This document shows positions 17,557-27,255 of a DNA stretch of 64,000 bases, piece after piece. The notes beneath the pieces were generated by a model that was given only the letters and a program-made list of their open reading frames with translations, ran no database searches and was not told the DNA's origin. The first letter of the stretch is position 1; each line of letters starts with the position of its first letter. The DNA lies in NCBI RefSeq assembly GCF_014323725.1, contig NZ_JABVED010000020.1, positions 1 to 64,000 on the forward strand. Direction: 5' to 3'. This stretch comes from Actinokineospora xionganensis (GTDB taxonomy: Bacteria > Actinomycetota > Actinomycetes > Mycobacteriales > Pseudonocardiaceae). A program made the translations under genes and the position numbers.

Positions 17557-18483
17557 ATGGCGCGCGCCATGCGTGCCCACGAACCCACCCTCCGAACCGC
17601 CTACGCGGCGTGCCGTCGGATCAACGCCCACTACGGTCGCAGCTACTTCCTGGCCACCCGGTTGCTGCCCGCGCGCAGGCGTCCCGCGGTGCACGCGCTC
17701 TACGCGTTCGCGCGCCTGGCCGACGAGATCGTCGACGCCCCCGGACCCGACCCGTCCGGCGCGCTGGGCGACCTGGAGATCTGCCTGAAGGACGCGCTGG
17801 CGGGCGAGCCGACACCGCACCCGGTGCTTCCCGCGCTGGCCGACACGGTCCGCCGCTACGACCTTGACCCGGAGTTGTTCACCGACTTCCTGGCGTCCAT
17901 GCGGATGGACCTGACCGTCACCGACTACGCCACCCTCGACGACGTGGCCGTGTACACGCACGGGTCGGCCGGGGTGATCGGGCTGATGATGCTGCCCATC
18001 CTGGGCACGGTCGGTCCCCGCGCCGAGGCCGCGCCCTACGCGCGGGGTCTGGGCGAGGCGTTCCAGGCGACGAACTTTCTGCGCGACGTCGGTGAGGACT
18101 TGGCCAGGGGCCGGGTCTACCTGCCCGCCGACCACCTGGCGGCGTTCGGCGTCGACCGGGAGCGGCTGCTACACGCGGTGCGGACCGGACGGACGGACCG
18201 GGCGATCCGCCGGGCCATCGCGCACCTGGTGGCCCACACGAGGGCCCTCTACCGGGCCGCTGAGCCCGGTATCGGCCTGCTCGACCCGGTGGCACGGCCG
18301 TGCGTGGAGACCGCGTCGCGGCTCTATGGCGGCATCCTCGACGAGATCGCGGCGGCCGACTACGACGTGTTGGCCGGCCGCGCGGTGGTGCCCCCGGCCC
18401 GGCGGCTCGCGGTGGCGCTGCCGGGGGCGGCCAGGTGTCTGGCGGCGCGGATCAGAACGCGAGAGCCTGCGCGCGGCGCTTGA
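17557..18483 (+). CDS. crtB: Phytoene synthase (squalene/phytoene synthase family)
   Basis: A 308-residue prenyl-head-to-head condensing enzyme. It has YAFARLADEIVDAPG (first Asp-rich motif DExxD), the N-terminal RINAHYGRSYFLATRLLPARRRPAVHALYAF, and the second motif ATNFLRDVGEDLARGRVYLP (D-x3-D). These are the phytoene-synthase versions. It joins two GGPP molecules into 15-cis-phytoene, the substrate of the upstream CrtI. ATG 17557 or 17569 may be the start. The last 32 bases overlap, in opposite orientation, the Rv2175c-type gene. No lycopene cyclase, ketolase or glycosylase was seen nearby, so the local set stops at a lycopene-type pigment. Confidence 0.92.
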   Translation: MARAMRAHEPTLRTAYAACRRINAHYGRSYFLATRLLPARRRPAVHALYAFARLADEIVDAPGPDPSGALGDLEICLKDALAGEPTPHPVLPALADTVRRYDLDPELFTDFLASMRMDLTVTDYATLDDVAVYTHGSAGVIGLMMLPILGTVGPRAEAAPYARGLGEAFQATNFLRDVGEDLARGRVYLPADHLAAFGVDRERLLHAVRTGRTDRAIRRAIAHLVAHTRALYRAAEPGIGLLDPVARPCVETASRLYGGILDEIAAADYDVLAGRAVVPPARRLAVALPGAARCLAARIRTREPARGA

Positions 18484-18820
18484 CCTCACGGCCCCGGTCG
18501 CCGCGCAGCGCGTCGATGGGGGTGCCGGGGAGGGTCTCGTCCTCGGCGAAGAGCCAGCGCAGCATCTCGTCGGGGCCGAACCCGGAGTCGTGGAGCACGG
18601 TGATCGTCCCGACGAGACCCTTGACGATCTCGCCCTCGTCGTTGAGGAACGCCGCCGGCACCAGCAGCACCCCCTTGCGGCGGATGGCGATCAGATGGCG
18701 GTCACGCAGCGCCTGGTGCACGCGGGTAATGGGCTGGTTCAGCCGCTCGGCGACATCGGGCAGCGGAAGCACGTCGACCGAGGCGTCCAGGACGTCGGTG
18801 GCGGCGGGAATCGAACTCAC
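18452..18820 (-). CDS. Rv2175c-family DNA-binding protein
   Basis: A 122-residue helix-turn-helix protein of the Rv2175c family: LPLPDVAERLNQPITRVHQALRDRHLIAIRRKGVLLVPAAFL is the winged-helix DNA-binding part; the C-terminal part is FGPDEMLRWLFAEDETLPGTPIDALRGDRGREVKRRAQALAF. In M. tuberculosis Rv2175c is a substrate of the neighbouring kinase PknL and loses DNA binding when phosphorylated; here it also faces a kinase gene, so the pair is probably kept. GTG 18820 was chosen; an in-frame TTG at 18829 exists. There is no ribosome site, but TATCGT 10 bases upstream with TGTGAC 17 bases further suggests a leaderless transcript. Confidence 0.85.
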   Translation of the reverse strand: MSSIPAATDVLDASVDVLPLPDVAERLNQPITRVHQALRDRHLIAIRRKGVLLVPAAFLNDEGEIVKGLVGTITVLHDSGFGPDEMLRWLFAEDETLPGTPIDALRGDRGREVKRRAQALAF

Positions 18821-18909
18821 GAGGAACAACGATAGTCACAACGGTCTCTAGGTCACAGATACATGGGGGACGCCACGCCCGTCGGCGTGGCTCCGTACGA
18901 TCCACGACT

Positions 18910-21078
18910 GTGGCGGACAAGGGACCGAGGCTGATCGGAGCACTGCTGGAGCAGCGCTACCGAGTCGACGCGCTGCTCGCGCGCGGGGGCATGTCGGCGG
19001 TCTACCGGGGGCTCGACACCCGGCTGGACCGGCCGGTGGCGATCAAGGTGATGGATTCCCGGTTCGCCGACGACAAGTCGTTCGTCGAGCGGTTCGAGCG
19101 GGAGGCCCGATCGGCCGCGAAGATCCACCACCCGAACGTGGTCGCGGTGCACGACCAGGGCCTTGACGGCGAGCACGTCTACCTGGTGATGGAGCTGGTC
19201 TCCGGCGGCACCCTGCGCGACCTGCTCGCCCAGCGCGGGACGCTGCCCGCGCCGCTGGCCGTGGCGATCATGGAGCCGGTCCTGGCCGCGCTCGGCGCCG
19301 CGCATGACGCGGGCCTGATCCACCGTGACGTGAAGCCGGAGAACGTGCTGATCGGGGCGGGCGGCGTGGTGAAGGTCGCCGACTTCGGTCTGGTCCGCGC
19401 CGTGGCCAGCCCCGGCACGACCAAGAGCAGCGTCATCCTCGGCACTGTGTCCTACCTCTCACCCGAGCAGGTCGAGGCGGGCACCGCGACCGCGCGCGGC
19501 GACGTGTACTCAGCGGGAATCGTCTTCTACGAGATGCTGACCGGCAGCACCCCGTACAACGGCGACAACGCGCTGTCGGTGGCCTACCGCCACGTCAACG
19601 AGGACATGCCCGCGCCCGGCTCGTCCACCCCGGGCATCCCGGCGCTGCTCGACGACCTGGTGGTCCGGGCGACCCGGCGCGACCCGGAGTCGCGGCCCGC
19701 CGACGGCGCCGCGTTCCTCCGCGAGCTGCGGTCGGTCCGCGAGCAGCTCGCGCTGCCCCGGATGCGCGTGCCCGTGGTCGAGGCGCCGCCGATCGACCTG
19801 ACCGATCCGGTGGCGCCCGACGACATCGTCAAGCCCGTCGGGGAGGACTCCACCCGCGCCGTGGCCCCGGTCCTGGCCGATCCCGAGGCGACCGTGCGCA
19901 ATATGCCCGTGCCGAACCTGGCGGTGCCGCCGCCCGACGCGACGGTGATGCGGCAGGCGCCGACGGGTTTCAGCGGCGGCGGTCCACAGGGGACGCGCGC
20001 GATGCTGCGCTCGGACCTGGAGAAGGTGATCGACTCGGCGGCGGCGAACCCGATGCCGCCGACCGGCCCGCACCCGGTGCCGCACCACGCGGGCCCGCAC
20101 AGCGGCCCGATCCACAGCGGTCCGATCCACAGCGGTCCGATTCACAGCGGTCCGATTCACGCGGGCCCGCCCGGTCCTCCCCCGCCGCCACCGTCGCAGA
20201 CCAAGAAGATCGTCGGCTGGAGCATCGCGGGCGTGGTGGCGCTCGCGGTGCTGGTCACGTCGCTCTGGTGGTTCACCAGCGGCCGCTACACCGAGGTGCC
20301 CGCGGTGCAGGGCAAGGATTCCGCCACCGCCGAGCAGGCGATCCGCGCGGCCGACCTGAACCCGAACATCACCACGGTCCGGCACAACGACATCGCCGCG
20401 GGCGAGGTGATCGGCACCGAACCCGGCGCGGGCGCCGAAGCGCTGCGCGGCGACGAGGTGAAGCTGATCGTGTCCGCCGGGCGCCCGGTGGTGCCGGACG
20501 TGGCCGCCGGGTCCACTGTGGAACAGGCCGAGCAGCTGATCCGCACGGCTGAGCTGCAGCCGCAACGCGACGACGGGAAGAACGTCTTCGACGAGAAGGT
20601 CGCCAAGGGAACGGTCGTGCGCCTCGACCCGCCGCCCGGCACCAAGCTGCAACTGGGCCAGCGGGTGATCATCGTGCTGAGCAAGGGACCGGCCCCCAAG
20701 CCGGTGCCCGACGTGCGCAACAAGACACGTGACGAGGCGTTCAAGCTGCTGCAGGAGCAGGGTTTCGAGCCGTTCGACGGTCCCGCCGAGTTCTCCGGGG
20801 AGGTCGAGGGCGGACTCGTCATCCGCACAGATCCCGCGCCCGGGACCAAGATCGCGCCGGAGGCGAGCAAGCGGGTCTCGGTCGTGGTGTCGAACGCGGT
20901 CACGGTGCCCGACATCGGCAACAAGACGGTGCCGGACGCGCAGGCGGCGCTGGCGGCGGTGGGCCTGGAGTTGGAACTGGGCGTGTTCAACAATCCCAAC
21001 GGGATCATCCGCGCGCAGAACCCCGCGCCGGGCACGAAGGTCCAGCGCGGCACCAAGGTCGGGGCTTTCGCCTTCTGA
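18910..21078 (+). CDS. pknL: Ser/Thr protein kinase with extracellular PASTA repeats (PknL position)
   Basis: A 722-residue transmembrane kinase. Catalytic domain about 1-275: GxGxxG-like ARGGMSAVY, VAIKVMD (Lys of VAIK), catalytic loop HRDVKPENV, DFG, activation loop TTKSSVILGTVSYLSPEQ. A linker rich in Pro and four HSGPI units (about 397-416) leads to a membrane helix VGWSIAGVVALAVLVTSLWWF (about 436-456), then four PASTA modules to the end, which bind peptidoglycan fragments in PknB-type kinases. The place next to an Rv2175c homologue matches pknL, but M. tuberculosis PknL lacks PASTA domains, so the domain set is of PknB type. GTG start at 18910, divergent from its likely substrate. Confidence 0.9.
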   Translation: MADKGPRLIGALLEQRYRVDALLARGGMSAVYRGLDTRLDRPVAIKVMDSRFADDKSFVERFEREARSAAKIHHPNVVAVHDQGLDGEHVYLVMELVSGGTLRDLLAQRGTLPAPLAVAIMEPVLAALGAAHDAGLIHRDVKPENVLIGAGGVVKVADFGLVRAVASPGTTKSSVILGTVSYLSPEQVEAGTATARGDVYSAGIVFYEMLTGSTPYNGDNALSVAYRHVNEDMPAPGSSTPGIPALLDDLVVRATRRDPESRPADGAAFLRELRSVREQLALPRMRVPVVEAPPIDLTDPVAPDDIVKPVGEDSTRAVAPVLADPEATVRNMPVPNLAVPPPDATVMRQAPTGFSGGGPQGTRAMLRSDLEKVIDSAAANPMPPTGPHPVPHHAGPHSGPIHSGPIHSGPIHSGPIHAGPPGPPPPPPSQTKKIVGWSIAGVVALAVLVTSLWWFTSGRYTEVPAVQGKDSATAEQAIRAADLNPNITTVRHNDIAAGEVIGTEPGAGAEALRGDEVKLIVSAGRPVVPDVAAGSTVEQAEQLIRTAELQPQRDDGKNVFDEKVAKGTVVRLDPPPGTKLQLGQRVIIVLSKGPAPKPVPDVRNKTRDEAFKLLQEQGFEPFDGPAEFSGEVEGGLVIRTDPAPGTKIAPEASKRVSVVVSNAVTVPDIGNKTVPDAQAALAAVGLELELGVFNNPNGIIRAQNPAPGTKVQRGTKVGAFAF
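20098..20157 (+). repeat. 15-bp tandem repeat coding (HSGPI)4
   Basis: Four units of CACAGCGGYCCGATY in frame, flanked by degenerate HAGP units, within the juxtamembrane linker of the kinase. Repeat number could vary between strains. Confidence 0.85.
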
Positions 21079-21163
21079 GTGTGACCAACTCGATCGGGTG
21101 ATACCGCCGAGGTCGACCCACGGGGGTAACCACGGTGTCATCTCGGTCTGGTGTCGTAGAGGC

Positions 21164-22441
21164 ATGCCCCCCACGACCCCACTCAGCGGACTGGACGTCG
21201 CGTTCCTGAGTCTGGAACGCGCGAGCACGCCCATGCACGTGGGCGCGGTCGCGGTGTTCCGACCGGAAACCCCGGTCGATCCCGACGAGGTCGCCCGCCT
21301 CCTCGCCGCCCGGATCGACGCCATGCCGAAACTGCGCAAGCGGGTCCGGTCGACCCTCTTCCCGCCCGGCGGCGCCGAATGGGCGTCCACACCGGACTTC
21401 CGCGCGGCCGACCAGATCTCGGCGTACCGCCTGCCCGAGGAACTCGACCTGCTTGACGCCTACGCCTCGTCGTGGCTGGAGCGGCCGCTGGACCTGAGCA
21501 GGCCGCCATGGGACCTGCACGTCGTCACCGGCCTGCCGCACGGCGAGTTCGCGGTGCTGTTCAAGCTCCACCACGCGCTCACCGACGGCGCGGGCGCGGT
21601 CGAGATCGCCGCGGGCCTGCTCGACGGCCTCTGCGAGCGCCCGCCGCCCGCCGAGTCGGTTCCCGCCCCGCTGCCCGGGCTGCTCGACCGGCTCCGCCAG
21701 GGTGTGGACGTCGCGGGCTCGGTGGTCCAGGCGATGCGCGCGCCCTGGTCAGCTCCCCTGCTCAGCCGTACCACGCCCGCCCGCGAGTTCGCCCGGGTGC
21801 GCCTCGACCTGGCCGACATCCGGCACATTCGACGCACCCACGGCGGCACGGTCAACGACGTGCTCCTCGCGGTCCTCACCGGTGCCCTGCGCGACTGGAT
21901 GGACGCCTCGGGGCGCAAGGTCGACGGCGTCGACGTGCGCGCGCTGATTCCGGTGAACATCCGGGGCCGCGGCGACGCGGGCGGCGGCAACCAGATCTCC
22001 GGCTACCTGTGCGACCTCCCGGTCGGCGAGCCCGATCCGGTCGCCCGGCTCAAGGCGGTCCGCACGGCGATGGACGCCAACAAGCTGGCGGGTCCGAAGA
22101 AGGGCGCGGGCGCGCTGTCGATGATGGCGTCCTGGCTGCCGCCGCTGGCCCACCGGGTCGGCACCCGGTTGCTCGCGGCGGCGACGCCGATGCTGTTCGA
22201 CACGGTCGTGACCGCGGTTCCGTTCCCGCCCATGGTGTTGCGTCTGGCGGGCGCGGAGATGCGCGAGGTGTATCCGATCGTGCCGATCGCGCCCGGCCAC
22301 CGGGTGAGCATCGCGGTGTCGACCTACCGCGACGGTGTCCACATCGGAATCAACGCGGACGCGGGGGCGGTGGTGAACGTCGGTCGCTTCGCCGACGCGA
22401 TCGTCAAGTCGACGGCGACCCTGCACGAGCTCTGCGCCTGA
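21164..22441 (+). CDS. Wax ester synthase / diacylglycerol acyltransferase (WS/DGAT)
   Basis: A 425-residue acyl-CoA-dependent acyltransferase that makes wax esters or triacylglycerol. The N-terminus LSGLDVAFLSLERASTPMHVGAV is the WS/DGAT opening; the catalytic motif HHxxxDG is HHALTDG (136-142); later motifs are RPPWDLHVV, GGTVNDVLLAVLTGALRDWM and ISGYLCDLPVGEPDPVARL, then FPPMVLRLAGAEMREVYPIVPI. The ATG at 21164 has AGAGG 4 bases upstream; the longer frame to 20729 overlaps the kinase and is a shadow. It follows the kinase by 85 bases and converges with aroG across a stem-loop. Confidence 0.92.
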   Translation: MPPTTPLSGLDVAFLSLERASTPMHVGAVAVFRPETPVDPDEVARLLAARIDAMPKLRKRVRSTLFPPGGAEWASTPDFRAADQISAYRLPEELDLLDAYASSWLERPLDLSRPPWDLHVVTGLPHGEFAVLFKLHHALTDGAGAVEIAAGLLDGLCERPPPAESVPAPLPGLLDRLRQGVDVAGSVVQAMRAPWSAPLLSRTTPAREFARVRLDLADIRHIRRTHGGTVNDVLLAVLTGALRDWMDASGRKVDGVDVRALIPVNIRGRGDAGGGNQISGYLCDLPVGEPDPVARLKAVRTAMDANKLAGPKKGAGALSMMASWLPPLAHRVGTRLLAAATPMLFDTVVTAVPFPPMVLRLAGAEMREVYPIVPIAPGHRVSIAVSTYRDGVHIGINADAGAVVNVGRFADAIVKSTATLHELCA

Positions 22442-22481
22442 CCCGTGTTCTTTGCTGGTCGGGCTGCGGGTGGGGCGCCCC

Positions 22482-22506
22482 TCCTGGAGTAGTTTCCGCT
22501 CCAGGA
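22482..22506. terminator. Stem-loop between convergent genes
   Basis: TCCTGGAG, nine-base loop, CTCCAGGA, between the WS/DGAT stop (22441) and the aroG stop (22527). There is no T-tract, so termination is likely but not proven. Confidence 0.5.
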
Positions 22507-22526
22507 AGGGCACTTTGTCTTGGTGA

Positions 22527-23918
<1,392 letters not shown>

Positions 23919-24158
23919 TCAAGAGTAGGAGGTCGGACTTGGCGACCGCACAGCGGGACACCGGGTCCCATCACGTGGACCGGTGTCGACTTGACCGATT
24001 CACCCTTCGAGGTGCGCCCAGTAAGGACATTTCCGCTGGTGGACGCCGGTTTTCACGCCCGAACCCTGATCTTCCGGGCACCCAGTCCGCCTCGGACACA
24101 CCGGGGGCATGGACAAGATCGTTGCCTGTTTGCGCACGGGTGGTGACGAGCAGCCGCG

Positions 24159-25538
24159 TCAGAGGTCCGGCCTGCGGTCGACCCACGGGTGAGCCCGCTC
24201 GTATTGGCCCGCGAGCGACAGGAGCAGGCGCTCCGCGCGGTCCGACCCGATCAGCTGGACGCCGATCGGCATGCCCGTCTCGTCGCGGCCGACCGGGAGG
24301 GCGGCGACCGGGTTGCCCAGGACGTTCCAAGTCGGGAAGTACGGGATGCGGTGCGTCACGCCCGCGTACGTCGCGGACAGCCCGCTGCCGTGGAACTGCC
24401 CGATCCGGGTGGGCCTGCGGGTCCACGAGGGCTGCAGGATCACGTCGAAACGGGTGAAGAACTCCTCCATCACCCGCCGCAGGGGCGCCTCCCCCGCGTG
24501 CGCCCAGCGCAGGGTGCTGTCGGGGATGCGCCTGCCGAGGGCGGCGACCTTGCGGGTGCGCGGCTCCAGCCACTTCGGGTTCGGCAGCCTGGCGACGTCT
24601 TGGGCGACACCGCGCAGGTAGCGGATCAGGAACTGGGTGGACGGGCCGGTGCCGAGCGCGGGGTCGGCGACGGTGACCCGGTGGCCGAGGTCGCGCAGCC
24701 GGTCGGCGGTGTCGACGACGGCCCGCTTCCAGCGCGGGTTCATCGGGGTCGCGCCGAGCGGTGTGCGCCACGACAGGGCGATGCGCAGGGTGCCGGGGTC
24801 GGAGGTGACCGCGTCGCCGTAGGTGCCGCCGTCCTCGGCGATCACGTCGAGCATGGCGGCGGTGTCGGCGACCGTGCGGCCGAGCGGGCCGATCACCGAC
24901 AGGCCGCTCCAGGTGCCTGCCCACGGAGCCACGTCGACGAGGCCCCGGGAGGTCTTGACGCCGAAGATGCCCGTGGCGGCGGCGGGCATGCGGATCGAGC
25001 CGCCGCCGTCGGAGCCGGTGGCCACGCCCACGATGCCCGCGGCGATGGCCGACGCCGAGCCGCCGGACGAGCCGCCGGGGGTGTAGTCGAGGTTCCACGG
25101 ATTGCGGGTGGCGCCATAGGCCAGGGACTCGGTGAACGGCCAGAGGCACTGCTCGGGGGTGAGCGTGTGGCCGACGACCACCGCGCCCGCCGCGCGCAGC
25201 TTCGCGACGACGGCGCTGTCCTGCTCGGCGGGCGGTGACTGCGGGCGACCGCCCTTGGTGGTCAGCCCGCAGGCGACGTCGGAGTCGTCCTTGATGGCGA
25301 CGGGGACGCCGAGCAGCGGTGTGCGCTCCCCCGCGTCGAGTCTGCGCTGCGCGTCCAGGGCGGCCGTTCGCGCCGCGTCGGCGTAGAGCACGCGGAACGC
25401 GTTCACCGTGGGGTTCACCGTCTCGGCCCGGCGCAACACTGCTTCGAGCAGTTCCGGCGCGGTGACCTGCCCCGCGCTCAGTGCCCGTGCCTGCGCGTGG
25501 GCTCCGGCCCAGAGCAGATCTTCCATGGCGGGCACCAT
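24159..25538 (-). CDS. Amidase-signature hydrolase
   Basis: A 459-residue amidase. The Ser-cisSer-Lys triad is visible: Lys in LLGVPVAIKDDSDV, cis-Ser in YTPGGSSGGSASAIAAGIVGVATGSDGGGSIRMPA (GGSSGGS signature), nucleophile Ser in the GSDGGGSIRMPA segment. The N-terminal half is complete and the C-terminus ends PIGVQLIGSDRAERLLLSLAGQYE. It is free-standing (not a GatA neighbour set), so a substrate such as an aryl or aliphatic amide is likely but unknown. Two in-frame ATGs, 25538 and 25526, can start it. It is divergent from the CHRD gene. Confidence 0.9.
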   Translation of the reverse strand: MVPAMEDLLWAGAHAQARALSAGQVTAPELLEAVLRRAETVNPTVNAFRVLYADAARTAALDAQRRLDAGERTPLLGVPVAIKDDSDVACGLTTKGGRPQSPPAEQDSAVVAKLRAAGAVVVGHTLTPEQCLWPFTESLAYGATRNPWNLDYTPGGSSGGSASAIAAGIVGVATGSDGGGSIRMPAAATGIFGVKTSRGLVDVAPWAGTWSGLSVIGPLGRTVADTAAMLDVIAEDGGTYGDAVTSDPGTLRIALSWRTPLGATPMNPRWKRAVVDTADRLRDLGHRVTVADPALGTGPSTQFLIRYLRGVAQDVARLPNPKWLEPRTRKVAALGRRIPDSTLRWAHAGEAPLRRVMEEFFTRFDVILQPSWTRRPTRIGQFHGSGLSATYAGVTHRIPYFPTWNVLGNPVAALPVGRDETGMPIGVQLIGSDRAERLLLSLAGQYERAHPWVDRRPDL

Positions 25539-25627
25539 ACCCGCGGGTAGGGCTTCGTGGTCCGGTCGTTGAACCCCGGACCGGCCGCACGCGTTGTCTT
25601 AAGGGGATCCGAACCTGAGGAGACGAC

Positions 25628-26074
25628 ATGGCCAGATCGACCAGAGCGCTCGCCTTGATCACCACCGCCGCGGCCGCGTTCACGCTGACGGCGGGTGTCG
25701 CGGCGGCGGCGCCCGCGATCCCGCTGAACCCGGAACAGGAAACCGGGACGGTGGTCAGCGGCGGCAGCGGGTTCTTCACCTACGAGATCGACGGCAGCGA
25801 GCTCTGCTACACGCTCGAAGTGCGGAAACTGACCATGAGCCCCTTCGCGGCCCACATCCACATCGGCGACCGCGACGTGGCGGGCCCGGTGGTCGTCGGC
25901 CTGATCACCCCGCCTGCCGCGACCAGCACCGTCGCCGCGTGCGTCACCGCCGTCGAGGGCGGCGCGCTGACCCCGGCTGAGCTGGCAGGCATCGCCGCCG
26001 ACCCACGGGCCTACTACGTCAACGTGCACACCTCTAACTACCCCGGCGGCGAGATCCGCGGCCAGCTCAAGTAG
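25628..26074 (+). CDS. Secreted CHRD-domain protein
   Basis: A 148-residue exported protein: signal peptide MARSTRALALITTAAAAFTL followed by TAGVAAAAPAI with a likely AXA cleavage. The remainder is one CHRD (chordin-like) domain: NPEQETGTV..GSGFFTYEIDGSELCYTLEVRKL..AAHIHIGDRDVAGPVVVGL and YYVNVHTSNYPGGEIRGQLK, the HIH and NVHT..PGGEIRGQL motifs of the family. Two cysteines could form a disulfide. Bacterial CHRD proteins have no well-defined role. CTGAGGAGACGAC precedes the ATG. Confidence 0.88.
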   Translation: MARSTRALALITTAAAAFTLTAGVAAAAPAIPLNPEQETGTVVSGGSGFFTYEIDGSELCYTLEVRKLTMSPFAAHIHIGDRDVAGPVVVGLITPPAATSTVAACVTAVEGGALTPAELAGIAADPRAYYVNVHTSNYPGGEIRGQLK

Positions 26075-26114
26075 CCGAGCCCCGCGGTTGTTCGGCCTGC
26101 CCACCGAGCCGGAC

Positions 26115-27140
26115 TCAGCCGAAGAAGATCTCCGCCTCCGCGTAGCGCTCCAACGGCACCGTCTTGAGTTCGGCTGTCGCCTCCGCGAGCTTGACGCGGA
26201 CGATGTCGGTGCCGCGCAAGGCGACCATCACGCCGAAGTCGCCGTCGGCTACCGCGTCCACGGCGTGCAGGCCGAAGCGGGTGGCGAGGACTCGGTCGTA
26301 AGCCGTGGGCGTGCCGCCGCGCTGGGTGTGGCCGAGGACGACCGCTCGCGACTCCTTGCCGGTCTTCGCCGCGATCTCCTCGGCCAGCCAGGTGCCGACG
26401 CCGCCGAGTCGGACATGGCCGAAGGCGTCCTTCTCGCCGCTGGCGAGCAGTTCCGCGCCGCCCTCGGGAAGGGCGCCCTCCGCCACGACGATGATCGGGG
26501 CGAACTGGCGCTCGAAGCGGCGCTGCACCCACTCGATGACCTTGTCGACGCTGAACGGGCGTTCCGGCACGAGGATGACGTTCGCGCCGCCCGCCAGCCC
26601 GGAGTGCAGGGCGATCCAGCCCGCGTGCCTGCCCATGACCTCCACGACGAGGGCGCGGTGGTGGGACTCCGCGGTGGTGCGCAGGCGGTCGATCGACTCG
26701 GTCGCGATGTGCACCGCGGTGTCGAAGCCGAAGGTGTAGTCGGTGGCGCCCAGGTCGTTGTCGATCGTCTTCGGCACGCCCACGACGCCGATGCCGTCGT
26801 CGGTCAGCCGCTTGGCGACGCCGAGGGTGTCCTCGCCGCCGATGGCGATCAGCGCGTCGACCTTGAGCTCGGACAGGGTCTGGCGGATCTTCTCCGGACC
26901 GCCGTCGACCTTGTACGGGTTGGTGCGCGAGGAGCCGAGGATGGTGCCGCCGCGGGTCAGGATGTCCTCGACCTCGGCGAGGCCGATCGGCTTGGTGAGC
27001 CCTTCGAGCGGCCCTTGCCAGCCATTGCGGAAGCCGACGATCTCCCAGCCGTGACCTTCGATGCCTTTTCGCACCACGGCCCGGATGACCGCGTTGAGAC
27101 CTGGACAGTCACCACCACCGGTGAGCACGCCGACGCGCAT
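26115..27140 (-). CDS. pfkA: 6-phosphofructokinase, PPi-dependent type by key residues
   Basis: A 341-residue group III PfkA-family kinase that phosphorylates fructose 6-phosphate at C1. Catalytic TIDND (residues 125-129), MGRHAGW, and HTQRGGTPTAYDR are intact. The two residues that decide phosphoryl donor can be read with E. coli numbering: GGEDT has Asp at 104 and PKTIDND has Lys at 124. Asp104/Lys124 is the pattern of pyrophosphate-dependent enzymes such as that of Amycolatopsis methanolica; ATP enzymes, including mycobacterial PfkA (GGEGT), have Gly104. Use of PPi is therefore predicted, which would make the step reversible. It stands alone, in front of a Rv2179c-type ribonuclease. Confidence 0.92.
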   Translation of the reverse strand: MRVGVLTGGGDCPGLNAVIRAVVRKGIEGHGWEIVGFRNGWQGPLEGLTKPIGLAEVEDILTRGGTILGSSRTNPYKVDGGPEKIRQTLSELKVDALIAIGGEDTLGVAKRLTDDGIGVVGVPKTIDNDLGATDYTFGFDTAVHIATESIDRLRTTAESHHRALVVEVMGRHAGWIALHSGLAGGANVILVPERPFSVDKVIEWVQRRFERQFAPIIVVAEGALPEGGAELLASGEKDAFGHVRLGGVGTWLAEEIAAKTGKESRAVVLGHTQRGGTPTAYDRVLATRFGLHAVDAVADGDFGVMVALRGTDIVRVKLAEATAELKTVPLERYAEAEIFFG

Positions 27141-27255
27141 GTCTTCGACCTTCCTGGGCTTCGGGAGCAGTGACCGCCGTCACCACCTCGGTGCCCAGCC
27201 TGCCGGCTACTGAATCGGTGTAGCAAGCAGGGGTGCTCAGGGTGTGGACAACGCG

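Noticed and set aside
20098-20157. Short tandem units as a CRISPR array
   Set aside because: Units abut with no spacers and are in frame within a kinase linker.
19510-21390. 626-codon minus-strand frame opposite the kinase
   Set aside because: Antisense to kinase and PASTA coding; no signal or start evidence.
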